The notes below the pieces were generated by a model. The model searched no databases, had not been told where the DNA came from, and saw only the letters and a list, made by a program, of their open reading frames with translations. A stretch of DNA of 64,000 nucleotides, from assembly GCA_029851415.1 (NCBI GenBank), contig CM056742.1, positions 111,850,246 through 111,914,245 of the forward strand, written 5' to 3'. Every line of letters starts with the position of its first letter. The first letter of the stretch is position 1. This document shows, piece by piece, positions 21,987 to 32,145 of this stretch. The stretch is from Eretmocerus hayati. Its lineage: Eukaryota > Arthropoda > Insecta > Hymenoptera > Aphelinidae. The translations under genes and the position numbers were made by a program.

Positions 21987-24525
21987 GAGTCATTCTTTTT
22001 AATATCGCCAGGTTTTGTGTCGGGGGGTCAGGGATTTCTTTGTAACTTTAGGTACATGTTGTATATGATGGAAGAAGATGGAAAGCACAGTTCTTAGGTC
22101 CCGAAAGTCATCCGCGCGAGATTGGCGCCCTATTTTCGTTTTCGAAATTCGTGAAAAATTCGATTTTCCAACTTTTTGATTGATTTCTCACCAGTATGGA
22201 ACCCAGTAAAAAAATTATCCAAGACACATATTTCGACGTGAAATGAGCTGAATTTTACGAAAAAAATACTCTCAGATCCGTCAAAGGTGAACATAACCTC
22301 AAAAAAGTGGTTTTTTCAGAAAAACCCCATTTTCAAGCCTTAGGCCCTATTTTATCCCAAATTTGACATCCTTATCGGATTTCTCGTTAAATTTTACGTC
22401 GAAAACCGTTTTTTAAAAATTGGGCTGAGGATGGGTTTGGCCACCATAGTAATAACTTTAGTAGCAGGACCGTAAAAATAGCGCTAAATTGTTCGTTTCG
22501 GGAGGGACACTCATTACACTGGACAACTAAATATTGGGTCAGAAGTAGCGCATTGATCAAACAATGACTTTTTCGTGTATTTTTCGACGTAGAATCCGAA
22601 TCCGAAACCAGTTTTGCACCTAGACATAAGGAATTTTTTTGAACCGCGAAATACTGAGCTTCTGAAAAACTGCATTTTCAGCGTTTTTTCATGATTTTGT
22701 AGTTACATGATTTTGATGGTGCAACCTTGCAGCGGGCTTTGAGCGTACCCGGACTATTATTTCTCACGTATTTTGACCTGCTTAACACGATGGAAGTTGT
22801 TTTAGAGGGCTAGCATGCGTTTGAAACAAATGACAAGCTGATTTTTCGAGTTGCTATCAGGAGAGTTTGGACGATTTCGTGATAAATCCCAAAGTGATCA
22901 CGGAATTGATCAGAAACACCCCCTGCAATACCACGAGAGCGCATTCTTTTTCTATTTGCACACACACTAAGGGAATGATGTTTGCAGTCGCCTAAAAGTA
23001 GATTAGTCGAATATACATGTATAATCCCGAAAAGAAACTTTTCATCTATTCCGAGATCTATTCCCCGGGTGAGTTTAAGCCTCCTCGTATTGGATCAATG
23101 CTCGAGTTTTTGTACCTAGAAGCCACTCAAACAACTAGAACAATGTCATTTAGTTGCTAGGATACGGTATCAGAAGTCCCGGAGACCTAAACTCGGTTTA
23201 GGTTACGGAACGTACCTTGACATACCATGAATATGTAATCAACCTAGTTACATCGTTTTTCACCCTAAACTAATGTGGGCACTCCAATGATTCGATTCCG
23301 GAGGCGAATGAATAAGAACATCCAGCGTCAGATGTGCCATCTTGGGCTAGTTGCTAACGACTATCTATATGCACTCAGAAGTACATGAGACTAGGGAACT
23401 GCAAATTTGACTCATTACGAGAAAGCTTGAGCTTACCTCAGGAATAGATCAAAAGTTTCTCTTCGGGATTATACATGTATATTCAACTAATCTACTTTTA
23501 GGCGATTGCAAACATCATTCCCTTAATGTGTGTGCAAATAGAAAAAGAATGCGCTCTCGTGGTATTGCAGAGGGTGTTTCTGATCAATTCCGTGATCACT
23601 TTGAGATTTATCACGAAATCGTCCAAACTCTCCTGATAGCAACTCAAAAAATCAGCTTGTCCTCTGTTTCGAACGCATGCTAGCCCTCTAAAACAACTTC
23701 CATCGTGTTTAGCAGGTCAAAATACGTGAGAAATCATAGTCCGGGTACGCTCAAAGCCCGCTGCAAGGTTGCACCATCAAAATCATGTATCTACAAAATC
23801 ATCAAAAAACGCTAAAAATGCAGTTTTTTAGAAGCTCAGTATTTCGCGGTTTAAAAAAATTCCTGATGTCTAGGTGCAAAACTGGTTTCGGATTCGGTTT
23901 CTACGTCGAAAAATACACGAAAAAGTCATTGTTAGATCAATGCGCTACTTCTGACCCAATATTTAGTTGTCCAGTGTAATGAGTGTCCCTCCCGAAACGA
24001 ACAATTTAGCGCTATTTTCACGGTCCTGCTACTAAAGTTATTATTATGGTGGCCAAACCCATCCTCAGCCCAATTTTTGAAAAACGGTTTTCGACGTAAA
24101 ATTTGACGAGGAATCCGATGAAAATGTCAAATTTGAGATAAAATAGGGCCTAAGGCTTGAAAATAGGGTTTTTCTGAAAAAACCACTTTTTTGAGGTTAT
24201 GTTCATCTTTGACGGATCTGAGAGTATTTTTTTCGTAAAATTCAGCTTATTTCACGTCGAAATATGTGTCTTGAATAATTTTCTTATTGGGTTCCATACT
24301 GGTGAGAAATCAATAATAAAGTTGAAAAATCGAATTTTTCACGAATTTTGAAAACGAAAATAGGGCGCCAAACTCGCGCGGATGACTTTCGGGACCTAAG
24401 AACTGTGCTTTCCATCTTCTTCCATCATATACAACATGTACCTAAAGTTACAGAAAAATCCCTGACCCCCCCCCCCCCCCCCCCCCCCCCGACACAAAAC
24501 CTGGCGATATTAAAAAGAATGACTC
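21987..24525. mobile_element. 2.5-kb foldback palindrome D
   Basis: Arms of about 1.08 kb (21987-23070 and 23435-24525) with a spacer of about 360 bp. Ends are GAGTCATTCTTTTTAATATC inverted, with ATAT on both sides (21983-21986 and 24526-24529). The arms are nearly the same but the right arm has a run of about 24 C (24466-24490) where the left arm has GGGGGG. No protein motif is seen. Confidence 0.9.
24466..24490. repeat. poly-C run in the right arm of D
   Basis: An expanded homopolymer; the mirrored position in the left arm (22021-22026) has only six G. It is a local replication-slippage difference between two otherwise matching arms. Confidence 0.85.
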
Positions 24526-24699
24526 ATATGCATATAAATTCTAGTCTGTCTCCACTGTGGAGAGGTACACATAGAAAATAGATTACCATTCTTGGTGGAA
24601 TAATTACAGGAACCGTTCGGGACTAATCGGCATAACACTCGTTATGGATGAACGAACGTAATTTTAAAATCGAACTGAGGTAGAAATGTACATTCCTGA

Positions 24700-25207
24700 T
24701 TTTGTCAGTGTCGTAGTTTTGCAGAAGCTCTAGCAGCCCAGCGTCTTTGAAAATTTCTCTCTTAGATTTCTGTACATAGGGCATTCAAAAAGGATGTGTT
24801 GGATCGTTTCTTCTGGGTTGCAATCACTCATTGTGCAGATGTTTTAAGACTGTATTCTACATGGAATTCGGTTAATGAAAAAGCTGATCGTGTATTTGCC
24901 AGCTAATCTACACCCGGCAAAAGTTTTCACATAAGATTGAGGCAGAGCTAGGGTCAGGTATCGTTCTAGTTGCGGCACACCCAAGTCTTTGATGTCTTTG
25001 TAGAATGGATTATAGGTGGAGTGGAGTGCCTTTTCAACGTTGTCCATGAACGATATATTCTTCCAGCGAGCCTCGATGTTGGGGAGCGCTAGTTTTATGG
25101 TTTTTGTGCAGTTTGTGTCTACGAGGTAGGCGCGGCCAGTTAGCTCCAATGTCGACTTGAGTAAGCGAACCAATTGAGCTTATTTGACGATCGGTTGTTT
25201 TTGAGTG
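24700..25207 (-). pseudogene. LINE 2 ORF2 C-terminal domain
   Basis: After the MITE the frame resumes as ALKNNRSSNKLNWF and continues to a cysteine/histidine knuckle C-x4-C-x7-H-x4-C near 24770-24840 (CTMSDC...HILFEC). The order matches LINE 1. A stop near 24846 and frameshifts indicate decay. Confidence 0.75.
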
Positions 25208-25210
25208 CTA

Positions 25211-25353
25211 CTCTCTAAATTCCTTTGACTGGTTTTCCAGTCGATCAGACAGAGATTCCGTCCAATCGAAGCTTCGAGTGGACGAAATCTCAGTCGAATA
25301 CGACTGGAAAACCAGTCGAAGGAACCTAAAACCACTCTAAGGAATTTAGAGAG
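25211..25353. mobile_element. 143-bp TA MITE inside LINE 2 ORF2
   Basis: A hairpin with ends CTCTCTAAATTCCTT inverted and TA on both sides (25209-25210 and 25354-25355), plus an inner pair CTGGTTTTCCAGTCG. It interrupts ORF2 between MYELLRSL and ALKNN. Removing the element and one TA restores RSLALKNN in frame, which matches the LINE 1 protein. A TA duplication fits mobilisation by a Tc1/mariner-type transposase. Confidence 0.9.
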
Positions 25354-26871
25354 TAGGGATCTTAGTAACTCATACATTTGTCGTGGGTATCTGTTAAGGT
25401 CCATGTCAAGTAGTTTCAGCCAGTACTGTAAGGCACCTTTTACCACTTCCCAGCTCAAAGTTGAGCTACCTGTCTCTAGCCGTAGTAGATCTCCCGGTGT
25501 GCACCTTGGCAAGTAGAGCAGTCTTTTTACAGAAGAGGTTTGGATGTTTTCTATCTGGTCCTTGTGCAAGAGTCCCCATGCACCCATGCCGTACAATACG
25601 GTTGACTTTACCGCGGAACTAAATAGCCTCTGTGCAGCAAACCAGCTGGAATGGCTTCCTGTGTGTAAAATTTTCCATATAGATCCTAGTGCTACTTTAC
25701 CCTTTGAGAGGGCATTTTCTGAGCCTGTGTTGGAAAAACCTGATATAGCAAACGTGACACCTAAGTAGGTGAATTGTCTGACTGCTTTTAGTGCTTTTCC
25801 GTTGAGGTAGATTGGTTTTTCGTACTTCGATCGTCCTCCCTTTTTGGATTTCATCATCACTGATTTCTCTTCGCTAATCGTTAGTTTTGTCAACGATGCA
25901 TACTTAGATAATGTATCCAGCTTGAGTTGCAGGTGTACTGGGTTCTTTGTCAAGATGGTAAGATCGTCTGCAAACAAGAGGATGTCGACGTCTCGAGCCA
26001 CATTGTCGTGGCCTCTATTTTTGAAGAATTGTAAGACGTCAAATAAGAGTAGCGCGAAAAGTAGAGGGCTCAGCGGGTCACCTTGCCAGACTCCTTCAGT
26101 GATCCTAAAGTCATCGGTTTTCTTGTCTTTTTTGAGCCTCATGTGCATTTTTGCTTGTTCGTACAATTTTTGAAGTATGGAGATGATTTTAGCGCTGATT
26201 CTTGCCTCAAAAAGTGTTTGCGATAAGGTTTCATGATCTACCGAGTCGAATGCTCGTTTGAAATCGATGAAGCCTGCGTATAGTTTTCCATTTTGTTTGG
26301 AAAGTTCGAGATGGATTCGTGCTTGAAGCGTGAATATATTATCGTCGCATTATCTTCCACTTCTGAATCCCGCCTGGTGCTCAGGCAGGATGTTGTTGGA
26401 CTCTCACCATTTCTTGATGCGGTTCGCTATTGCGGTTATGAGGATTTTCGTAATTGCTCTCATCAAAGCTGTACCCCTATAGTTGCTGGTTTGTAATTTG
26501 TCACCTTTCTTGTAAAATAGCTGTACTTCGGAGGCACACCAATCGTCTGGGATGATTTCTGTTTCCATGATCATGTTGAATAGTATCCGGATATGTTCGA
26601 TCCAGACTCCTGAAAGTTTCTCAAAGAATGTGTTAGGTCCGGGGGCTTTGTTTTTCTTCAATGAGGATAGGACATCTTCAATCTCCTCATGATCGAAGGG
26701 TTTGTCTAGAATGCGATGTCTGGCATTGTGGTAGGTGAGGAATGGAGTTGTCCGCGGGGGGTACATTTCAGCGTAGAACCTTGTCACGGCACTTTTTGTA
26801 AGGGGGCACTCGGCACATTCACGCTTGGTCATGTTTTTGACAGTTATCCAGAAAGTTTTGGGGTCTTTCAC
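25354..26871 (-). pseudogene. LINE 2 reverse transcriptase
   Basis: The frames at 26404-26871 and 25180-26166 carry KNKAPGPNTFFEKL, SNYRGTALMRAITKIL, FIDFKRAFDSVDH (motif A, near 26250), GVWQGDPLSPLLF (motif B, near 26070; usually GVRQGDPLSP) and LLFADDLTIL (motif C, near 25965). An in-frame stop and small changes separate the two frames. The thumb has FTYLGVTFAISG. The catalytic aspartates are present but the gene is broken. Confidence 0.9.
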
Positions 26872-27048
26872 GTTGCTTATTTTGGCTTGTTGCTTACAGA
26901 TAAATTCTTTCTTCGTGGATTTGCACAGGTTTCTATAGGTTTTCTTTGCTTCAAAGTATCTCGATCCCGCTTCCGGGCTGTTCGTTTTCCGCCAAGTGCG
27001 TAGTTCTTTTAATTGACGTTTATTGGCTATGTGACATTTAGCATTGAA

Positions 27049-28263
27049 TCAAATCTTACCGTAGGATTGTGGGCTCTGCCGTTTTCTGGGTTTGAGTTCC
27101 GTGTCGAGTTCTTTCGCCGTCTCCATGATAGTATTGATGATGGTTTGGCTCAATGTATGAACACAATTACTAGATGAATCATCATATCTGAATTTTTCGG
27201 CCATTCTGTTGGAAAATGCACGTTCTTTTTTTGGGGACCATTTCAATCTGCTATTTGAGGTGAGAATTTCATTGTCCACGATACTGTCGTCTCGATCAAG
27301 TTGTAGCATCGTTTGTACTGGGAGATGATCCGATGATCCCACGTTGAGTATATTCATGTCCAACAAATATTGGAGGCCCACAAAGTTTGTCCAAATATAG
27401 TCTATGGTACTTGAACCTCACTCATTCAGGAAAGTATAGTCACCAGTAGCGTCTGATGTGCTCCTGACATTCGAAACTACGAGACCCAAGTTTTCAAACT
27501 CTTCCAAAAGTTCAGAGCCATGATTGTTGAGAGTTTTATCTTTTGAGTTTCTGGTATAGGAAAAAGGTCAGTCTTGAAGTATCTTCTCTGCTACTTGATT
27601 GGCGGAGCCTATTCTGGCGTTAAAATCTCATCCTATAATGACTGTTCCATAGAATTTCTCAAGTTTCTTTCTTAGAAACGTGGATAGGGTAGTCAGTTCG
27701 TTGTGAAAATCTGCTTCTGTATTGCTTGGGCTTAGATAGACGTTGATGATTAGACACTCCAGTCCATCGATGAATCCAGGAATGGCAATGAAAGAATCCC
27801 GACTTTCGCAGATCGTCGTGTTCTTGAATTTATCTGGGTCGATGAAGATACCAATTCCACCGCTCGCTCTGCCTCTTACCTTGTTCTTTTTCGCGGGCAC
27901 ATCAAACAGTTGGAATTTTGCTGCAAAGCGAGATGTTTGTGATATTTTCTGACTAATCCATGATTCTGTGAAGCAGAAGATTATACATTTATCGAAAAGA
28001 TTCTGAATATCATCTCGTGGAAGATTATTGAAATTATTGAATCCATGGAGATGCCAGAGAGTGATTGTACTCATGTTTCCAAATGGATTAACTCTAGTTT
28101 CTCGAGATAGGCTAGAAGGACGAGTAGAATTAGATAAGAATGATTTAGAAGGAGCAATCTGGCTACTAGCATTTGGCTCTACTATTAAGTTTGTGGAGGA
28201 ATCCTCATAGTACGTCAAGGTCGAAGAGTTTTGGCTAAAACATGATGAATTAGAGAGATTCAT
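27049..28263 (-). pseudogene. LINE 2 AP-like endonuclease
   Basis: Begins with ITLWHLHGFNNF and CFTESWISQ and continues to FYGTVIIG. A stop then replaces the Trp expected before DFNARIG (TGA for TGG, near 27635). Further stops occur (YTFLNE then stop near 27420) before IDYIWTN and NVGSSDHLPV. All endonuclease blocks are recognisable, with at least two nonsense changes. Confidence 0.85.
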
Positions 28264-28311
28264 GAATAGCGTTAAGCTTTGGTTTTTGTAGCTGGGTGTA
28301 GAGCATCTGCA

Positions 28312-29164
28312 TCAGGCGCTGGCCGTTTCTCGAGGGTAGCTCGGTGATCTCCTGCGTTCTGGGTCTTGGGGTGGGCTGCCTCTGTTTGTAGTTCTAGGGT
28401 AAAGCTTACCATCGTCGTTCCAAACCGTGGTTACCCCATCTACTATAATTTTCCTGTAGCCAACCGTGACAGTTTTCCCTTCATTTTTCAGTTCTGCAGC
28501 TATAGAGTAAATTTGTCGTTGCGTGTCTTGCTCCTTCTTCGTCCTGTCGCTGGCTATCGAAATCGAAGGATCTTGCAATTTCCTCTTATTCTGCATGATG
28601 CTAATTTTTCCCTCCATTGCGAAAATTTTCGCAACGATGAGATTTTTTCCCCGTGATACCTGTATTGGCACTGCTTCTGCTACCTTAATTAACAGTTGTA
28701 GGTTGTCGTTCAAGAACGATTCGACTTAACGTTGACTGTTGTGGGTTTTCAACTGGAGACCTCCTATGATGATGTTGTTTCTCTTCTCTTGTCTCATTTT
28801 TGCCTCCTCTCTCTCTCTGTTCCAAATATTCCACTCTCCTTATCAGTGCAGCTCTCTCTTCGTTCCATTCTGCCTCTTTGTTAGCAATAATTTCAGTGAC
28901 TGTGTCTCGTACTAGATCTTTGTACTCACTCATCCGTTTGTTGGGATCTTGAATTTCTCTTGTTTGTTCTGATAATTTTTCGAGAATTAATTGCAATTTT
29001 TCGTCTGTAGTGTTCATATCGTTCTCTTTGGGTTCCCTCCATCCCGGTTTATTCTGTAGTCCAGTTCCCGATCTGAGGAAGGATTTGATCGTGCTGTTTT
29101 GCGGCGGGTTTTGCGCGAGGTTTTTATTCGTGATCTGAAGTTTCAGAGGAACTGGTTTCCCCAT
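28312..29164 (-). pseudogene. LINE 2 ORF1
   Basis: Two overlapping frames, 28685-29164 (159 codons) and 28312-28713 (133 codons). The first holds DEKLQLILEKLSEQTREI and a long charged coiled coil. The second is basic and contains VTVGYRKIIVDGVTTVW. The layout fits a LINE ORF1 protein that binds RNA and forms trimers through a coiled coil. The frame change near 28700 marks decay. The end of ORF1 is followed after about 50 bp by the endonuclease frame. Confidence 0.75.
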
Positions 29165-30377
29165 GGTGCCTCTCGGTTGGTAGAGTAGTTCGAGTGATAC
29201 CCAAGCCCGATAGATGGCGCGCTATTTCCAGCGCTTTGATCACAACACAGACCTAACCTTGCACTCGACAGCACCAATAAACATTGGAAAACTCAACCGA
29301 CAGTGCACGGAGACACAAACTTTATTGTTCAACGCATTTCGGGCTCGCGGTTTTAGTGGTGTAGAAGTTCCTTGTCACTGGTTTTGCTTACGGAAAACGA
29401 AATTCGAGGTGATTATCCGGAGCTGTGTTCTGCTTGGTGTTACCGCGTGCGCCGGCCAACCGAAAGTCCAACTTTGCACACTAATCAGCGAATTTTGCGC
29501 ACGATTGAGACAACGTCGCGCACCATCGTAACAACTTTGAGCACTGAGAATCAAGCGTAAAAAAATTCGCTCAATATTGCGCTCCGCACACTCACCCGCA
29601 ACGTCACTTTTCGGCACAACTTCACGCTCACAATATCAAAAAATTACAAAAAATACTTTTGAGTCCAGATCAAAAATTTCATGGGAAGAATGAACGAAAT
29701 AAAGTAAAAATCGAACATTTTTAGAAAAAAATTACCTATGATTATAGAATTTTCTGGTGATATTTTTTCTGGATTTCTCCGATTTTCTTCCCACTGAATA
29801 GTTGTAATTTCTTCATCTATAAGAGGAAGTATTCCTGTGATTTCTCAAGATAATCGATATTCCTCGAGTTTTGAGGCATTTTAGCGAGGAAATTCAGATT
29901 CATGCCCGAGGAAATGTATCCAGTCCCACAAAATTTGATGAATCGGTCTGTAAATTTTTTTGGTGGTGCTATTTGACGTTTGGAACAACATTTTGTATGG
30001 GTCGGGCGATCAGAAAAATGTTTCTCTTGAAAAACCGACTACTCCCAAAACTCGCGGGAATTTCAGTGATGAAGAGAATAAGCCCAGACACGTCCATGCA
30101 CGATAATCAGGACACTCAGGAATTAACGGAACGTCACCAACACCCACCACGTACACTGGGAAGGGGGGTAGCGCGCATGCAACGGTTGTCCAGTCAGCTC
30201 GCTGCTCAGCCAACCGTGGGTGCTATAGCTCGTGCGGCGACCCATCGAAAATAACTTTCCATTGATATTTGATTGTTCCGGTCGGCGTAGATCATCGCCT
30301 ATGAGCTCATTCCTTCCGTCCTTGCATTGGACATGATTTCGATTCAAGCCCTTTCCATAAATTCGACTAATCGAAAA
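29165..30377. other. possible LINE 2 5' UTR, then sequence with no recognised gene
   Basis: 29165-29400 is moderately GC-rich and may be the LINE 2 5' UTR. 29440-29590 has GCGCA-rich motifs like those at 19.2-19.45 kb. Nothing is recognised in 29600-30377; the 127-codon frame at 29871-30254 has no known motif. Confidence 0.35.
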
Positions 30378-30385
30378 GAGGGGGC

Positions 30386-31264
30386 TAGGGATGCCGCGAG
30401 ACGAGATTAGACGAGGGATTGGGGATTATCGTCTCGCTCTCGAAAAAATTAAAAATTCTGGTTATCGTCTCGTTATCGTCTCGTCTCGTCTCGTTTTCGA
30501 GCGAGACTTTCGACGAGAGTTGTTAAAAAATGAATATATATCACTACTTCTCCGCTTCATATGCGCTAAATAGCCAACAAGTGATTGTAATACCACAACT
30601 CAAATTAAAACTCAGAAATCCAAAAACTTGTTGAATCTGGAATATCTATGGTTTAAGACTGATACGCCTGAGTCCCTAAGTTTGAAGAAAGAGATGAATG
30701 AGTATTTGAGAGCTGCCAGAGCTACTGAAGGAACAACGGACATCCTTTTATCATGGAAGGACCACTCATACACGTATCCATCACTAAGCCGAATAAGTCG
30801 CTGGAGATATCTTGAACATAAAAGCTATGTCAGTGCCAGTCGAACGCGCTTTTTCTAATGTCTTATTGATAATGACTTATTCAAGAAATCGGCTGAGCCA
30901 TCAGAGTGTCAGAGCATCCTTATGTCTAAATTCATGGATGAAATCGAATTTAAAAGCGGCCATTCGTAAAGTTGATATATAGGAAAAATGTTGAGTGTTT
31001 TCGCTTCAAAACAAATATTCCCGTCGTTTGTCAGAAAGAGAATCGAACAAATATTTTATTTTGATCGAATAAATATGATGGAATATGATGAGCTACAATT
31101 TAGAGTGTTTTTTGTCGATATCTCGACGAGAGCCTCGGCAAGGACAAAAGTTTTTATCGTCTCGAGCGATAAATTACTGATACCCTCTCGCCTCGATCTC
31201 GTCTCGCCATTGCGAGACGAGATCAAGACGAGAGCGAGAAATCTCGAAAATCGCGGCATCCCTA
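30386..31264 (+). mobile_element. hAT element, 879-bp copy 2
   Basis: Same ends (TAGGGATGCCGCGA inverted) and the same 879-bp length as copy 1, with its own perfect 8-bp duplication GAGGGGGC (30378-30385 and 31265-31272). The different duplications prove two separate insertions. Base differences between copies are few, so the family was active recently compared with the LINEs here. Confidence 0.95.
30628..30982 (+). pseudogene. hAT transposase C-terminal fragment, frameshifted (copy 2)
   Basis: As in copy 1: an open frame to 30858, then PVERAFSNVLL and the R-x-x-L block in the next frame, ending with a TAG. The frameshift sits at the same place in both copies, so it was in the parent element that spread. 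Confidence 0.85.
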
Positions 31265-31272
31265 GAGGGGGC

Positions 31273-32141
31273 CAGAATATCACTTATAACACCTCGAATC
31301 ACCTGCGTGCAAAGCCCATCCATCATTCTCGAAGCATTTTTACCGAGATATCCATCAACTGTAATGTGAAAGAGATAATCCCCAGTTCAGGTTCCAAGAG
31401 AAACACTGACGGGTTGTTCTGAATTGATCAATAACACCGGGTAATCATATTTTGTGTCGAAAAATCGTGCTGTGACTGGACCATCATTTCTCGTGTATTC
31501 TTCGAAGAGGCACCTAAATTTGACTCCAGTTGTAGGCCTCTACGTCAGGATTGTCCCTAGATATCAAAGAATGCATATTTCGAGGAACAACTTTTTCAAC
31601 GTTTTATGTGAATCGCGAAAAAAATTTTGTGGTTCATCATGAAGTGAACGAGGGGTGTCTGAAAACTATGATTATTCATGTATTTTGACTTGCTCGACCG
31701 ATTGCCATGAAAATCGGCATTTGGAGGCTTTAAGGATTCTGATCATGGATTTGAGTCAGATTCTGCACATTCAAAACGGCGGATCCAAGATGGTGGCTAA
31801 AATTCTCGAATTCCTTGGATCGGGCTGAACGTTTATACTCGGGGGTTTTTGGGGTCACCAGTCATAAAAATGAAGTCAGATTTGAGAAACTAAAAGTGGC
31901 GAATGGCAGACAAGTTACTCATTTAGAGTCTGTTTTTTAGCTCTAATGTCCCATAGCAGGATAAATTTGCATTTGTGTTTTTTCGAAGCGTCAAAATTAA
32001 ATCAAGGGAGAAAAAAACAGGCATCAGAATTATGGATGGAGTAACACGGGAGCCACTGACTCTTTAAAACTTTTCACGATCGGTGCGTGGCGCCGGGGTG
32101 ACGTACCCTCCTCCGTCAAATCGACCACATAAGCAGCATAT
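31273..32141. other. no gene; AAGATGGYGG-type repeat fragment
   Basis: 31680-31830 contains GGATCCAAGATGGTGGCT and neighbouring blocks resembling the repeat at 37.43-37.80 kb (GCCATCTTG motifs). No coding motif is seen. Confidence 0.35.
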
Positions 32142-32145
32142 GTAT

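Larger units (their letters stand above)
24590..29164 (-). mobile_element. LINE 2: APE-type non-LTR retrotransposon
   Basis: Minus-strand order: ORF1 (29164-28312), endonuclease (28263-27049), reverse transcriptase (26871-25354) and C-terminal domain (25207-24700). Same group as LINE 1 by ORF1, reverse transcriptase and thumb motifs, and better preserved. It is interrupted by a 143-bp TA MITE. The 3' end abuts palindrome D; 29165-29400 may be 5' UTR. Confidence 0.9.
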
